Positions 1-5,071 of a stretch of 5,071 bases of DNA are shown here, piece after piece. A program made the position numbers and the translations under genes. The DNA is from an uncultured Collinsella sp. (lineage in GTDB: Bacteria; Actinomycetota; Coriobacteriia; Coriobacteriales; Coriobacteriaceae). The stretch spans positions 1-5,071 of the forward strand of contig USLT01000071.1 in assembly GCA_900555585.1 (NCBI GenBank). Direction: 5' to 3'. How positions within the stretch are numbered: position 1 is the stretch's first letter; the number at the start of each line of letters is the position of its first letter. The notes under the pieces were generated by a model. It had not been told where the DNA came from. It did not search any database and was given only the letters and a program-made list of their open reading frames with translations.

Positions 1-288
1 GTGGGCGTCGTTGGCCATATTGTAGGCTTTTTCGATCATGGCCATGTTGTAGGCCTTGCCGCTGGCCTTGATGGCCTCCACCAGCTTCTCCCAGGTCACG
101 ATCTCGGGCCGCACCTCCGAGGGAAGGGTCCCCTCAGGGGCGTTGGCCGGCAGAGCCGTTGCGGCCACGGTAGCCATCTCCGTCACCGGCATAGGCTGAT
201 GGAGATGGGTCTTTGCAGAATAGCTGTCCTCTTTCGCCGCAGCCGATGCTGCGGGCGCGGGGACGACAGGTTTCTTTCCCTCAGGCAT
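1..288 (-). CDS. relA: RelA/SpoT-type (p)ppGpp synthetase/hydrolase, N-terminal fragment
   Basis: This is the first 96 codons of a gene that runs off the left edge. The ATG is at 288, two bases after the recJ stop, and a GGAGG lies 10 nt upstream inside the recJ 3' end, so translation is probably coupled to recJ. Residues 1-60 are a low-complexity Ala/Pro-rich stretch with no recognisable fold. Residues 67-96 (WEKLVEAIKASGKAYNMAMI followed by EKAYNMANDAH) match the opening helices of the Rel HD hydrolase domain, where 'I.KAY.FA..AH' precedes the HD catalytic residues. Known for the family: bifunctional Rel enzymes make and hydrolyse (p)ppGpp in the stringent response, and they often lie near recJ in Bacillota. 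Inference: a bifunctional Rel is most likely, but the synthetase, TGS and ACT domains are outside the window. CTG-rich codon use matches the distal half of recJ, not the genes to the right. The N-terminal extension is longer than I expect for this family. Confidence 0.72.
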   Translation of the reverse strand, partial: MPEGKKPVVPAPAASAAAKEDSYSAKTHLHQPMPVTEMATVAATALPANAPEGTLPSEVRPEIVTWEKLVEAIKASGKAYNMAMIEKAYNMANDAH

Positions 289-290
289 CT

Positions 291-2351
291 TTATCGTTCC
301 TCCAGACATTTCAGGATGGGCGCATCGGCAAGGTTCTTCTTGCCGGTGGCAGGCACGAGTTCCCAGAACTTTGCCCCGCCCCGGTCAGCCGCTGTGATGA
401 GGCCGACCTGTTCCAGCGCGGCGACGGCCACCAGCGTCCGACCGGGGTTCTCCTCGCCGAGTTTTGCAAACAGGGGCTGCAGGTCTTCGGCGTGCCAGCG
501 CCGCGCCTGCAGCTCCCGATAAACGGTGATGATATGGCTGCGCTCCGGGGCGATGCTCTCCTTCTGCTCCGGCGTCAGGGGCGTACCCCGGCGCAGCGCC
601 TGCACCAGCGCGGCCTGCTCTGCAGCTGTGTTGCCGAGGCCCGCCGGGTGCAGCTCGATGATGCGGCCCGACAGCTGTGCGCCCCGGGGCGAATCGTAGA
701 CCGAAAGGCTGATGGCTGCGTCCACGACGTCGCCCGTCGAGTAAGGCACCTGTTCCGGGTGCATCCCGAACCAGACGGCATAGATGCTGGAACTGCCCTG
801 CCGCAGACGCAGGCGGCTGTGTTTGCCGTCCGACACCGGGTATACCCCGTCCAGCACGGCATTCTGCAGCAGGAACACCGGGGTGGGGTTCTCAGCCCCG
901 AAGGGGGCCAGCTGATCCAGACGGCGCACGGCGTCCACCGTGACCCGGTCCAGATGGATGGACAGATCGCAGGTCAGCGGCGGGATCTGCAGCACGGGGC
1001 ACTCCCTTGCCGCCCACTCGTTCAGGCGGCGGCGCAGGGCTTCCAGATTTTCTTCCCGCACCGAAAGGCCCGCAGCCATGGCATGGCCGCCGTAGCGGAT
1101 GAGCAGGTCGGCGCAGGCCCCGATGCAGGCGTGCAGGTTGAAACCCTGCACGCTGCGGCCGCTGCCCTTGCACTCGCCGTGCTCGTCCACCGTGACCACG
1201 ATGACCGGGCGGCCGGTGCGCTCCACCAGCCGGGACGCCACGATGCCGATGACGCCGGGGTGCCAGTCCCGGCCCCACAGCAGGATCACACGATCCTCCA
1301 GCCGCTCCGGCTGCTGCTCCAGCAATTCCTCGGCGGCCTTGAAGATCTGCAGTTCGGTCTCCTGCCGTTTCGCGTTGATCTCGTTGAGTTTATGGGCCAG
1401 CTCCTCGGCGCGGTCCGGGTCCTCACACAGCACCAGCTGCAGGGCCGTCACCGCACTGTCCATGCGGCCGGCCGCGTTGAGCCGCGGGATCAGCGAGAAC
1501 GACAGCGCATCCGCCGTGATGGACGAGAGGTCGGTCTTGGTCAGCGCCGCGAGCGCGATGTAGCCGGGGCGCGAGGTGGCGCGCATCCGCGCGATGCCGT
1601 CGGCTACCAGGGCGCGGTTCTCCGGCGTGAGCGGCATCATGTCTGAAACGGTGCCGAGCGCCGCGACCTCGGTGAACGACCTCCATAGGTCGGGCTGGCC
1701 CAGACGGCGGCCCAGCTCCTGCACGAGCTTCAGCGCGACGCCCGCGCCGGCGAGCTCCCTGGAGGGTCCCTCGGACTCGAGCTTCGGGTCGGTCAGCGGA
1801 ACGCCCTGCGGGACCATATCGGACGGCTCGTGATGGTCGGTGACCACGAGGTCGATGCCCCTGCCGGTGAGATAGGAGACCTCCTCGCGCGCGGCGATGC
1901 CGTTGTCGACCGTGACGATGAGGGAGGGCTCGCAAGCCGCCACGACGCGGTCGAGCGCGGCCTGGCTGATGCCGTACCCCTCGTCGAACCGATGCGGGAT
2001 GAAGGGCTGCACGTCCGCGCCCAGCGCACGGAGCCCCTCGGTGAGCAGGCAGGTGGACGTGATGCCGTCGACATCGAAATCGCCGAAGACGGCGATGGAC
2101 TCGCGCTCGCGCACGGCGCGCTCCACCCGGTCGACGACGCCGGGCATGCCGGGGATGATCATAGGGTCCTGCCAGTCGCGCTCGAGCGAGGGGGTCAGGA
2201 AGAGCCTGCCCTCCTCGACGCTCGATATGCCGCGCGAGGCCATGATGCGGGCCACGAGCGGGGCGACGTCGAGCCCGTCGACGAGGTCGCGCTCGACCTC
2301 GGGGTTCGCAGGCGCCACGCACCAGCGATGCGTCGTCTTAAGCGATGACAT
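291..2351 (-). CDS. recJ: Single-stranded-DNA-specific exonuclease RecJ (open frame, apparently a two-lineage mosaic)
   Basis: RecJ degrades single-stranded DNA 5' to 3' in recombination and mismatch/base-excision repair, using two metal ions. From the chosen start (686 aa) the DHH domain shows FGDFDVDG (89-96), VDNG (148-151), TDHH (171-174) and NAAGRM (292-297). WHPGVIGIVASRL (363-375) and the DHHA1 motif GGHAMAAG (421-428) follow. An OB-fold region begins near LAPFGAENPTPVF (481-493), and an extra C-terminal region of about 120 residues ends the protein. All catalytic motifs are present. I chose ATG 2351 rather than the in-frame ATG 2393 because GGTGG sits 5 nt upstream and the RecJ-like RW motif follows shortly after. 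ATG 2393 has no ribosome site and would only add a 14-residue tail. Codon use and family resemblance switch at NAAGRM: residues 1-297 look coriobacterial, and the rest look like Oscillospiraceae RecJ. The encoded protein may therefore not exist in one organism. The RecJ identity itself is secure. Confidence 0.93.
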   Translation of the reverse strand: MSSLKTTHRWCVAPANPEVERDLVDGLDVAPLVARIMASRGISSVEEGRLFLTPSLERDWQDPMIIPGMPGVVDRVERAVRERESIAVFGDFDVDGITSTCLLTEGLRALGADVQPFIPHRFDEGYGISQAALDRVVAACEPSLIVTVDNGIAAREEVSYLTGRGIDLVVTDHHEPSDMVPQGVPLTDPKLESEGPSRELAGAGVALKLVQELGRRLGQPDLWRSFTEVAALGTVSDMMPLTPENRALVADGIARMRATSRPGYIALAALTKTDLSSITADALSFSLIPRLNAAGRMDSAVTALQLVLCEDPDRAEELAHKLNEINAKRQETELQIFKAAEELLEQQPERLEDRVILLWGRDWHPGVIGIVASRLVERTGRPVIVVTVDEHGECKGSGRSVQGFNLHACIGACADLLIRYGGHAMAAGLSVREENLEALRRRLNEWAARECPVLQIPPLTCDLSIHLDRVTVDAVRRLDQLAPFGAENPTPVFLLQNAVLDGVYPVSDGKHSRLRLRQGSSSIYAVWFGMHPEQVPYSTGDVVDAAISLSVYDSPRGAQLSGRIIELHPAGLGNTAAEQAALVQALRRGTPLTPEQKESIAPERSHIITVYRELQARRWHAEDLQPLFAKLGEENPGRTLVAVAALEQVGLITAADRGGAKFWELVPATGKKNLADAPILKCLEER
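1456..1484. other. Inferred chimera/recombination junction inside recJ
   Basis: The codons for RLNAAGRMD lie here, the most conserved stretch of RecJ. To the right (N-terminal coding part) I count roughly 19 CTC to 11 CTG leucine codons. In the first half of the left part I count about 19 CTG to 2 CTC. Serine and valine choice shifts in the same way. The protein just after the motif (TALQLVLCED) resembles Bacillota RecJ, and the part just before it (ITADALSFSLIPRL) resembles Coriobacteriia RecJ. The exact breakpoint cannot be fixed because the conserved codons could be shared by both parents. A false join by an assembler at a short shared word is the most economical explanation. Confidence 0.65.
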
Positions 2352-2356
2352 GGACG

Positions 2357-2365
2357 CCACCCCCC
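2357..2365 (-). promoter_or_regulatory. Ribosome binding site deciding the recJ start
   Basis: The minus strand reads GGGGGGTGG, then 5 nt, then ATG 2351. It supports that start over ATG 2393, which has no purine-rich stretch before it. The G-run can also pair with a C-run just upstream (CCCC-GAT-GGGG, a 4-bp stem), which could partly mask the site; that is weak evidence. Confidence 0.45.
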
Positions 2366-2503
2366 ATCGGGGAGCGGCGGTTGGATAGGGCATATGGGGC
2401 GCTCGACGCGGGGCGTCCGGCGCAAGGCAGGGAAATGCACTTCATGGCGATCAAATCCTAGTGGCAGGCCCGCTGCGGCAGGCCGATCTGTTGAACGCCA
2501 TCT

Positions 2504-2509
2504 ATTATA
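2504..2509 (-). promoter_or_regulatory. Putative -10 box (TATAAT) of the recJ promoter
   Basis: A perfect TATAAT on the minus strand stands out in very GC-rich DNA, about 150 nt upstream of the recJ ATG at 2351. No good -35 hexamer is found at 16-18 nt: the position is occupied by GGCGAT, inside the adjoining inverted repeat. The box may therefore depend on an activator or on the palindrome-binding factor, or may act as a weak sigma-70 promoter. Transcription from it would give a leader of about 145 nt. Confidence 0.5.
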
Positions 2510-2510
2510 C

Positions 2511-2541
2511 GCGCCGTGCGGACGCGATCGCCGCACGGCGC
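2511..2541. repeat. Perfect 11-bp inverted repeat abutting the recJ -10 box
   Basis: The arms GCGCCGTGCGG (2511-2521) and CCGCACGGCGC (2531-2541) are perfectly complementary around a 9-nt centre (acgcgatcg). On the minus strand the repeat ends one base before TATAAT, so it covers the spacer and the -35 position. It could be an operator for a dimeric regulator. It could also be the 3' hairpin of the cutC transcript, whose stop codon is 31 bp away, although no T-run follows it. Both roles together are possible. Confidence 0.55.
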
Positions 2542-2572
2542 CGCAAGTGGTCCGGAGGGCGGGAACGGGCGA

Positions 2573-3265
2573 CTACCCCAGCGGCACCACCCTCGTGCCA
2601 TGGAGCTCCGGAGCGCCGAGCGCCTCGGCGACCGCCGGGGCGTTCTCGTAGGTGATGCCGCCGCCGGGAAGCACCAGCAAGCGGTCCGCGGCGCGGTCGA
2701 AGCAAGCCCGGAGCGCGTCGAAGTTGTCCTCGATGGACGTCCCGGCGGGTCCACCGTGGGTGAGGACGCGGTCGACGCCGAGGTCGGCGAGGGCGTCGAT
2801 CGCGGCGAGGGCGTCGGAGGGCGCCAGCTCGTCGAACGCCATATGGAAGGTGACCCCGACCTCGCGGCCGCGCATCTCGCCGAGGGAGCGGGCGACCCGG
2901 ACGAGGCGCTCGGTCCCGGGGAGGTCGAGCGCGAACCCCGTGCCCGACGGGTTCGGGAGCAGGCAGCCGAGCACGACGCCGTCGGCGCCGTTGGCGCAGG
3001 CGTAGCGTATATCGGTCTCCATCGCCCTGAACTCGTCCTCCGAATAGACGAAGTCGCCGCCGCGCGGGCGGATGATGACGCGGACCTCGGCGCCGCGGTC
3101 GTGCGCCAGGGCGACGGCCTGCTCGATCACGCCGGCAGAAGGCGTGGTCCCGCCCACGGCGAGGTTGTCGCAGAGCTCGATGCGGCCCGCGCCCGCCTCG
3201 AGCGCCGCCGCGATATCGGTAAGGTTCTCAGCGCAGAACTCGGAAAGATACGTCTGCCCGGCCAT
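2573..3265 (-). CDS. cutC: CutC-family protein (copper homeostasis protein CutC-like)
   Basis: The 230-residue protein is a TIM-barrel CutC homologue, predicted to be cytosolic; no signal peptide or membrane segment is seen. Family hallmarks in order are AGRIELC (26-32), GGTTPSAGVI (38-47), IIRPRGGDFVYS (64-75), GADGVVLG (93-100), VTFHMAFDE (138-146), RVLTHGG (166-172), PGGGIT (200-205) and ELHGT (220-224). CutC was linked to copper tolerance in E. coli, but its biochemical role is unsettled, so the name marks the family rather than a proven function. The usual HRAFD motif appears here as HMAFD. The protein ends soon after ELHGT, so it lacks the C-terminal tail I recall in E. coli CutC (about 248 aa). 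ATG 3265 is preceded by GAGAGGGG at a 5-nt spacing. It lies 85 bp downstream of the LUD gene on the same strand, with no clear terminator between, so co-transcription is likely. No other copper genes are in the window. Confidence 0.9.
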   Translation of the reverse strand: MAGQTYLSEFCAENLTDIAAALEAGAGRIELCDNLAVGGTTPSAGVIEQAVALAHDRGAEVRVIIRPRGGDFVYSEDEFRAMETDIRYACANGADGVVLGCLLPNPSGTGFALDLPGTERLVRVARSLGEMRGREVGVTFHMAFDELAPSDALAAIDALADLGVDRVLTHGGPAGTSIEDNFDALRACFDRAADRLLVLPGGGITYENAPAVAEALGAPELHGTRVVPLG

Positions 3266-3350
3266 ATAGACCCCTCTCTAGCGCGCCGCCGCGCCAGCTC
3301 GCAGCGGCGATCATGCGTTCCATAGATGCCCCCTCGGACGCGGAGGCGGA

Positions 3351-3989
3351 CTAGAAGCCGAGGTCCTCCCCGACCAGCGCGACATGGATGCGCCCGTCGT
3401 GCCGCGAGTGCCGCGTCACGACCTCCTGGCAGCACATGCAGCCCTTCGAGTGGCAGTCCGCGCAGACCCCCGTCAGCTCGCACGGCGTGCCCGCGTGCAG
3501 CCGCGCGGCGTTGATGGGGCACGTCGAGGTGCGGATGCGCTTGATGCCCGATTCGACATCGGCGACGACCTTGTTCATTCCCGCGATGACGAAGACGTGC
3601 TCGGGACCGTGCAGGAGCAGGGCCAGGCGGTTGGCGTTGCCGTCGATGTTCACGAGCTCGCCGTCGAGCGTGACGGCGTTCGCGCCCATGAAGAACCAGT
3701 CCGCGCTCACCTGGCGCCGCCACATCTCCTCCCGCTCCGGCTCCGTCGCAGCATCCGAGCGGTCCAGCATCCGGGCGCCATGGGACTCCAGAGCCGCCTT
3801 GATGCCGCTCTGCACGAACGAGGCGCTTCCTCCCCACGTGACCTCTTGCCCGGGCGCCACCAACGACAGCGCGAGCTCGACCGCCTCCGCGGAGGTCTCG
3901 CAGTAGTGACCAGTCATATTGCGCAGCTCGAGCTTCCTTATGATGCGGGCGGCGGTGGCGCGATGCGCCGCGAGCCTCGCCTCGTCCAT
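3351..3989 (-). CDS. LUD-domain (DUF162) protein, lactate-utilisation LutC/YkgG-like
   Basis: The protein has 212 residues and is predicted soluble. Recognisable LUD features are the N-terminal helix rich in Arg/Ala, VTWGGSASF (50-58), the central SADWFFMGANAVTLDGELVN (95-114) with IDGNANRLA (115-123), GPEHVFVIAGMNKVV (128-142) and the C-terminal RIHVALVGEDLGF (200-212). LUD proteins include LutB and LutC of the L-lactate oxidation complex. Stand-alone members like this one are common in anaerobes and have no settled function, so I give no gene symbol. No lutA, lutB or lactate permease is adjacent. A cysteine cluster, C176-x2-C179-x4-C184-x-C186-C187 plus C170, near the C-terminus could bind a metal or an iron-sulfur cluster; this is inference. 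ATG 3989 has GAGGAGG 4 nt upstream. The gene follows the liv terminator, may start from the TATAGAAT box at 4072-4079, and probably shares its transcript with cutC. Confidence 0.85.
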   Translation of the reverse strand: MDEARLAAHRATAARIIRKLELRNMTGHYCETSAEAVELALSLVAPGQEVTWGGSASFVQSGIKAALESHGARMLDRSDAATEPEREEMWRRQVSADWFFMGANAVTLDGELVNIDGNANRLALLLHGPEHVFVIAGMNKVVADVESGIKRIRTSTCPINAARLHAGTPCELTGVCADCHSKGCMCCQEVVTRHSRHDGRIHVALVGEDLGF

Positions 3990-4071
3990 GGCCCCTCCTC
4001 GTCCCTAGTCGCTCGCATGCGGCAGCCGCGCCCGGCAGAGGGGGCTCGACGCCGGCATGCATCTCCCGACC

Positions 4072-4079
4072 ATTCTATA
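4072..4079 (-). promoter_or_regulatory. Possible -10 box for the LUD-cutC unit
   Basis: TATAGAAT on the minus strand is the only AT-rich promoter-like word between livF and the LUD gene. It lies downstream of the liv terminator and about 80 nt before ATG 3989. The best upstream match for a -35 is TTTCTC, with a spacer of about 19 nt, which is poor. The evidence is base composition and position only. Confidence 0.35.
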
Positions 4080-4105
4080 TCCGCCTCGGGCGCCATGGGA
4101 GAAAG

Positions 4106-4143
4106 CCGGCGGGGGACGGCATGAAAAGGCGCGCCCCCGCCGG
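4106..4143. repeat. Second inverted repeat overlapping the liv terminator
   Basis: The arms CCGGCGGGGG (4106-4115) and CCCCCGCCGG (4134-4143) are perfectly complementary over 10 bp with an 18-nt loop. Its upstream arm (as transcribed) overlaps the downstream arm and loop of the terminator hairpin at 4128-4164, so the two cannot form together. On the minus strand it is followed by CTTTCTC, a weak T-run, so it may act as a backup terminator. Confidence 0.5.
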
Positions 4144-4164
4144 ATGGCGTGACGGGAGCGCGCC
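4124..4164 (-). terminator. Intrinsic terminator of the liv operon
   Basis: On the minus strand, 25 nt after the livF stop, GGCGCGCTCCCG (4164-4153) pairs with CGGGGGCGCGCC (4139-4128). The 12-bp stem has one G-U wobble and a 13-nt loop, and is followed at once by TTTT (4127-4124). This is the standard layout of a factor-independent terminator, though the T-run is short. It places livF at the end of its operon. Confidence 0.72.
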
Positions 4165-4188
4165 GAGGGCCGAGCGGGACCTTGCCCG

Positions 4189-4902
4189 CTAGCCGCCGAG
4201 GTATGCGCGACGGACGTCGTCGTCATGGAGCAGCTCCTCGCCGGTACCGGTCAGGGTCACCCTGCCCGTCTCCATGACATAGGCGCGCGATGCGACCGAG
4301 AGCGCCATCTGCGCGTTCTGCTCGACCAGCAGGATGGTGGTCCCCGCCTCGTGCAGCTCGCGGACGATGTCGAAGATCTGCTCGATCAGGATGGGCGCGA
4401 GCCCCATGGAGGGCTCGTCGAGCATCAACAGCTTCGGGGAGCTCATGAGGGCCCTCCCCATGGCCAGCATCTGCTGCTCGCCGCCCGAAAGGGTGCCCGC
4501 GACCTGGCGCCGGCGCTCCTTCAGCCGCGGGAAATGCGCGTAGACGCGCTCCAGCCCCGGCTGGACCTCGGAGGCGGGACGCGTGTACGCGCCCATCTCG
4601 AGGTTCTCCTCGACGCTCATCTGCTGAAAGACGCGGCGACCCTCGGGGACGTGCGCCAGCCCGCGCGACACGAGCTTGTCGGGAAGGACGTGCATGATGT
4701 CCTCCCCCATGAACTCGATCGAGCCGGTCGTGGACCGCAGCAGGCCCGAGACGGTCTTCAGCGTCGTCGACTTGCCGGCGCCGTTGGCGCCGATCAGCGC
4801 CACGACCTCGCCGTCCGCGACCTCGAAGGAAACGTCCTTGATCGCATGGATCGCGCCGTAATAGACGTTGACGCCGTCGACCCTCAAGATGCAATCGCCC
4901 AT
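4189..4902 (-). CDS. livF: Branched-chain amino acid ABC transporter, ATP-binding protein LivF
   Basis: LivF is one of two cytoplasmic ATPases that power import of leucine, isoleucine and valine through LivHM, fed by a periplasmic-type or lipoprotein binding protein. From ATG 4902 (237 aa) the sequence shows the A-loop YYG (14-16), Walker A GANGAGKST (38-46), the LivF-typical VPEGRRVF in the Q-loop region (85-92), the signature LSGGEQQ (138-144), Walker B LLMLDEP (158-164) and VEQN (193-196) at the H-loop position, as is usual in LivF. The length is normal for the family. A GTG at 4911 would add three residues, but AAGGAGG (4913-4919) lies only 1 nt from it and 10 nt from ATG 4902, so ATG is preferred. 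livG ends 5 bp upstream. The substrate is inferred from the subfamily; HAAT relatives can import amides, urea or other amino acids. A terminator follows, so this is the last gene of the operon. Confidence 0.93.
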   Translation of the reverse strand: MGDCILRVDGVNVYYGAIHAIKDVSFEVADGEVVALIGANGAGKSTTLKTVSGLLRSTTGSIEFMGEDIMHVLPDKLVSRGLAHVPEGRRVFQQMSVEENLEMGAYTRPASEVQPGLERVYAHFPRLKERRRQVAGTLSGGEQQMLAMGRALMSSPKLLMLDEPSMGLAPILIEQIFDIVRELHEAGTTILLVEQNAQMALSVASRAYVMETGRVTLTGTGEELLHDDDVRRAYLGG

Positions 4903-4907
4903 GGGCC

Positions 4908-5071
4908 TCACGCCTCCTTCCGCTTGCCGAGGTAAGCCTCGATGACGGTCTCGTTGCTCTGGATCTCCTCCGCCGTGCCCTTGGCGATGACCTTGCCGAA
5001 GTTGAGGACGCAGATTCCCTCGCAGATGTTCATGACGAGGTTCATGTCGTGCTCGATGAGCAGCACCGCGA
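4908..5071 (-). CDS. livG: Branched-chain amino acid ABC transporter, ATP-binding protein LivG, C-terminal fragment
   Basis: The last 54 codons of a gene that enters from the right edge, ending in TGA at 4910-4908. The translation starts [20 protein letters not shown] and continues with [16 protein letters not shown], ending in [12 protein letters not shown]. The H-loop histidine in IEHDM, followed by the 'V...C..I.VLNFG..IA.G.P..I' pattern and a terminal AYLG, is diagnostic of LivG rather than LivF. LivG pairs with LivF as the ATPase heterodimer of the branched-chain amino acid importer. Here TAEEI stands where many LivG have TPEEI. Walker A, the signature and Walker B lie outside the window. 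The tight junction with livF supports one operon, probably with livK/H/M further upstream (to the right). Confidence 0.9.
   Translation of the reverse strand, partial: AVLLIEHDMNLVMNICEGICVLNFGKVIAKGTAEEIQSNETVIEAYLGKRKEA
4913..4919 (-). promoter_or_regulatory. livF ribosome binding site within the livG 3' end
   Basis: The minus strand reads AAGGAGG inside the last codons of livG. It decides the livF start: 10 nt to ATG 4902 against 1 nt to GTG 4911. The livG stop TGA lies between this site and the ATG, a layout typical of translational coupling. Confidence 0.65.

Noticed and set aside
213..1646. Long plus-strand open frame of 477 codons opposite recJ
   Set aside because: It is antisense to a clear RecJ, its translation is Arg/Gln/His-rich with no recognisable motif, and it arises from high GC at third positions.
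291..2351. recJ as a pseudogene
   Set aside because: The frame is open, all DHH and DHHA1 motifs are present and the length is plausible; the oddity is a lineage switch, not decay.
2352..2393. Upstream ATG 2393 as the recJ start
   Set aside because: No ribosome site precedes it, and the 14 added residues do not look like RecJ; ATG 2351 has GGTGG 5 nt upstream.
2352..2572. Riboswitch or structured leader RNA upstream of recJ
   Set aside because: Apart from the palindrome at 2511-2541 and a tiny CCCC/GGGG stem, I see no known riboswitch core or tRNA-like fold.
2516..3325. Plus-strand open frame of 269 codons opposite cutC
   Set aside because: The composition is Arg/Ala/Gly/Glu-rich with no motifs, and it is the complement of an intact CutC gene.
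3127..4062. Minus-strand 311-codon frame overlapping LUD and cutC
   Set aside because: It is another frame of the same strand with an Arg/Gly/Ala/His-rich product; the LUD and CutC frames carry real family motifs and ribosome sites.
4903..4911. GTG 4911 as the livF start
   Set aside because: It lies 1 nt from the AAGGAGG, too close for initiation; ATG 4902 has a workable 10-nt spacing and fits the usual LivF N-terminus.
1..5071. A new defence, mobile or anti-phage system
   Set aside because: Every gene belongs to a known housekeeping or metabolic family, and no transposase, integrase, terminal repeats or effector-like genes are visible.

Overview
The window reads almost entirely on the minus strand. 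In the order of transcription (right to left) it holds the 3' end of livG, a complete livF, a terminator, a LUD-domain (DUF162) gene, a cutC-family gene, a promoter-like site with a large palindrome, a recJ reading frame, and the 5' end of a relA/spoT-type (p)ppGpp synthetase gene. No tRNA, rRNA, CRISPR array or insertion sequence is visible. The many long plus-strand open frames are shadows of high-GC genes on the other strand.

Two kinds of DNA are joined here. From about 1480 to the right end, codon use is rich in CTC, TCG, GTC and GAC, and all three complete genes end in TAG. The proteins resemble those of Coriobacteriia (Collinsella/Olsenella-like gut Actinomycetota). From about 1460 to the left end, leucine is almost always CTG, arginine is CGG/CGC, and recJ lies directly upstream of relA. 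That protein sequence and gene order suggest Oscillospiraceae (Faecalibacterium/Gemmiger-like gut Bacillota). The change falls inside recJ, at the codons of the nearly invariant RecJ motif NAAGRM, and the frame stays open across it. The simplest reading is a chimeric metagenome contig joined at a short conserved stretch. A true inter-phylum recombination is the less likely alternative. Taxonomic names are from recall of family sequences, not from a search.

Region by region: 1-288 is the relA/spoT N-terminus; 291-2351 is recJ (mosaic); 2352-2572 is an intergenic leader with a TATAAT box abutting an 11-bp inverted repeat; 2573-3265 is cutC; 3266-3350 is a short spacer; 3351-3989 is the LUD gene; 3990-4188 is an intergenic region with the liv terminator and a possible promoter for the LUD-cutC pair; 4189-4902 is livF; 4908-5071 is the livG end.

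Functionally, LivG and LivF are the two ATPases of a branched-chain amino acid (HAAT-type) ABC importer, translated in a coupled arrangement at the end of their operon. The LUD and cutC genes form a probable two-gene unit. RecJ (5'-3' single-strand exonuclease) and Rel (stringent response) are housekeeping. I see no evidence of a new defence or mobile system in this window; the most notable features are the recJ junction, the palindrome over the recJ promoter, and the cysteine cluster of the LUD protein.
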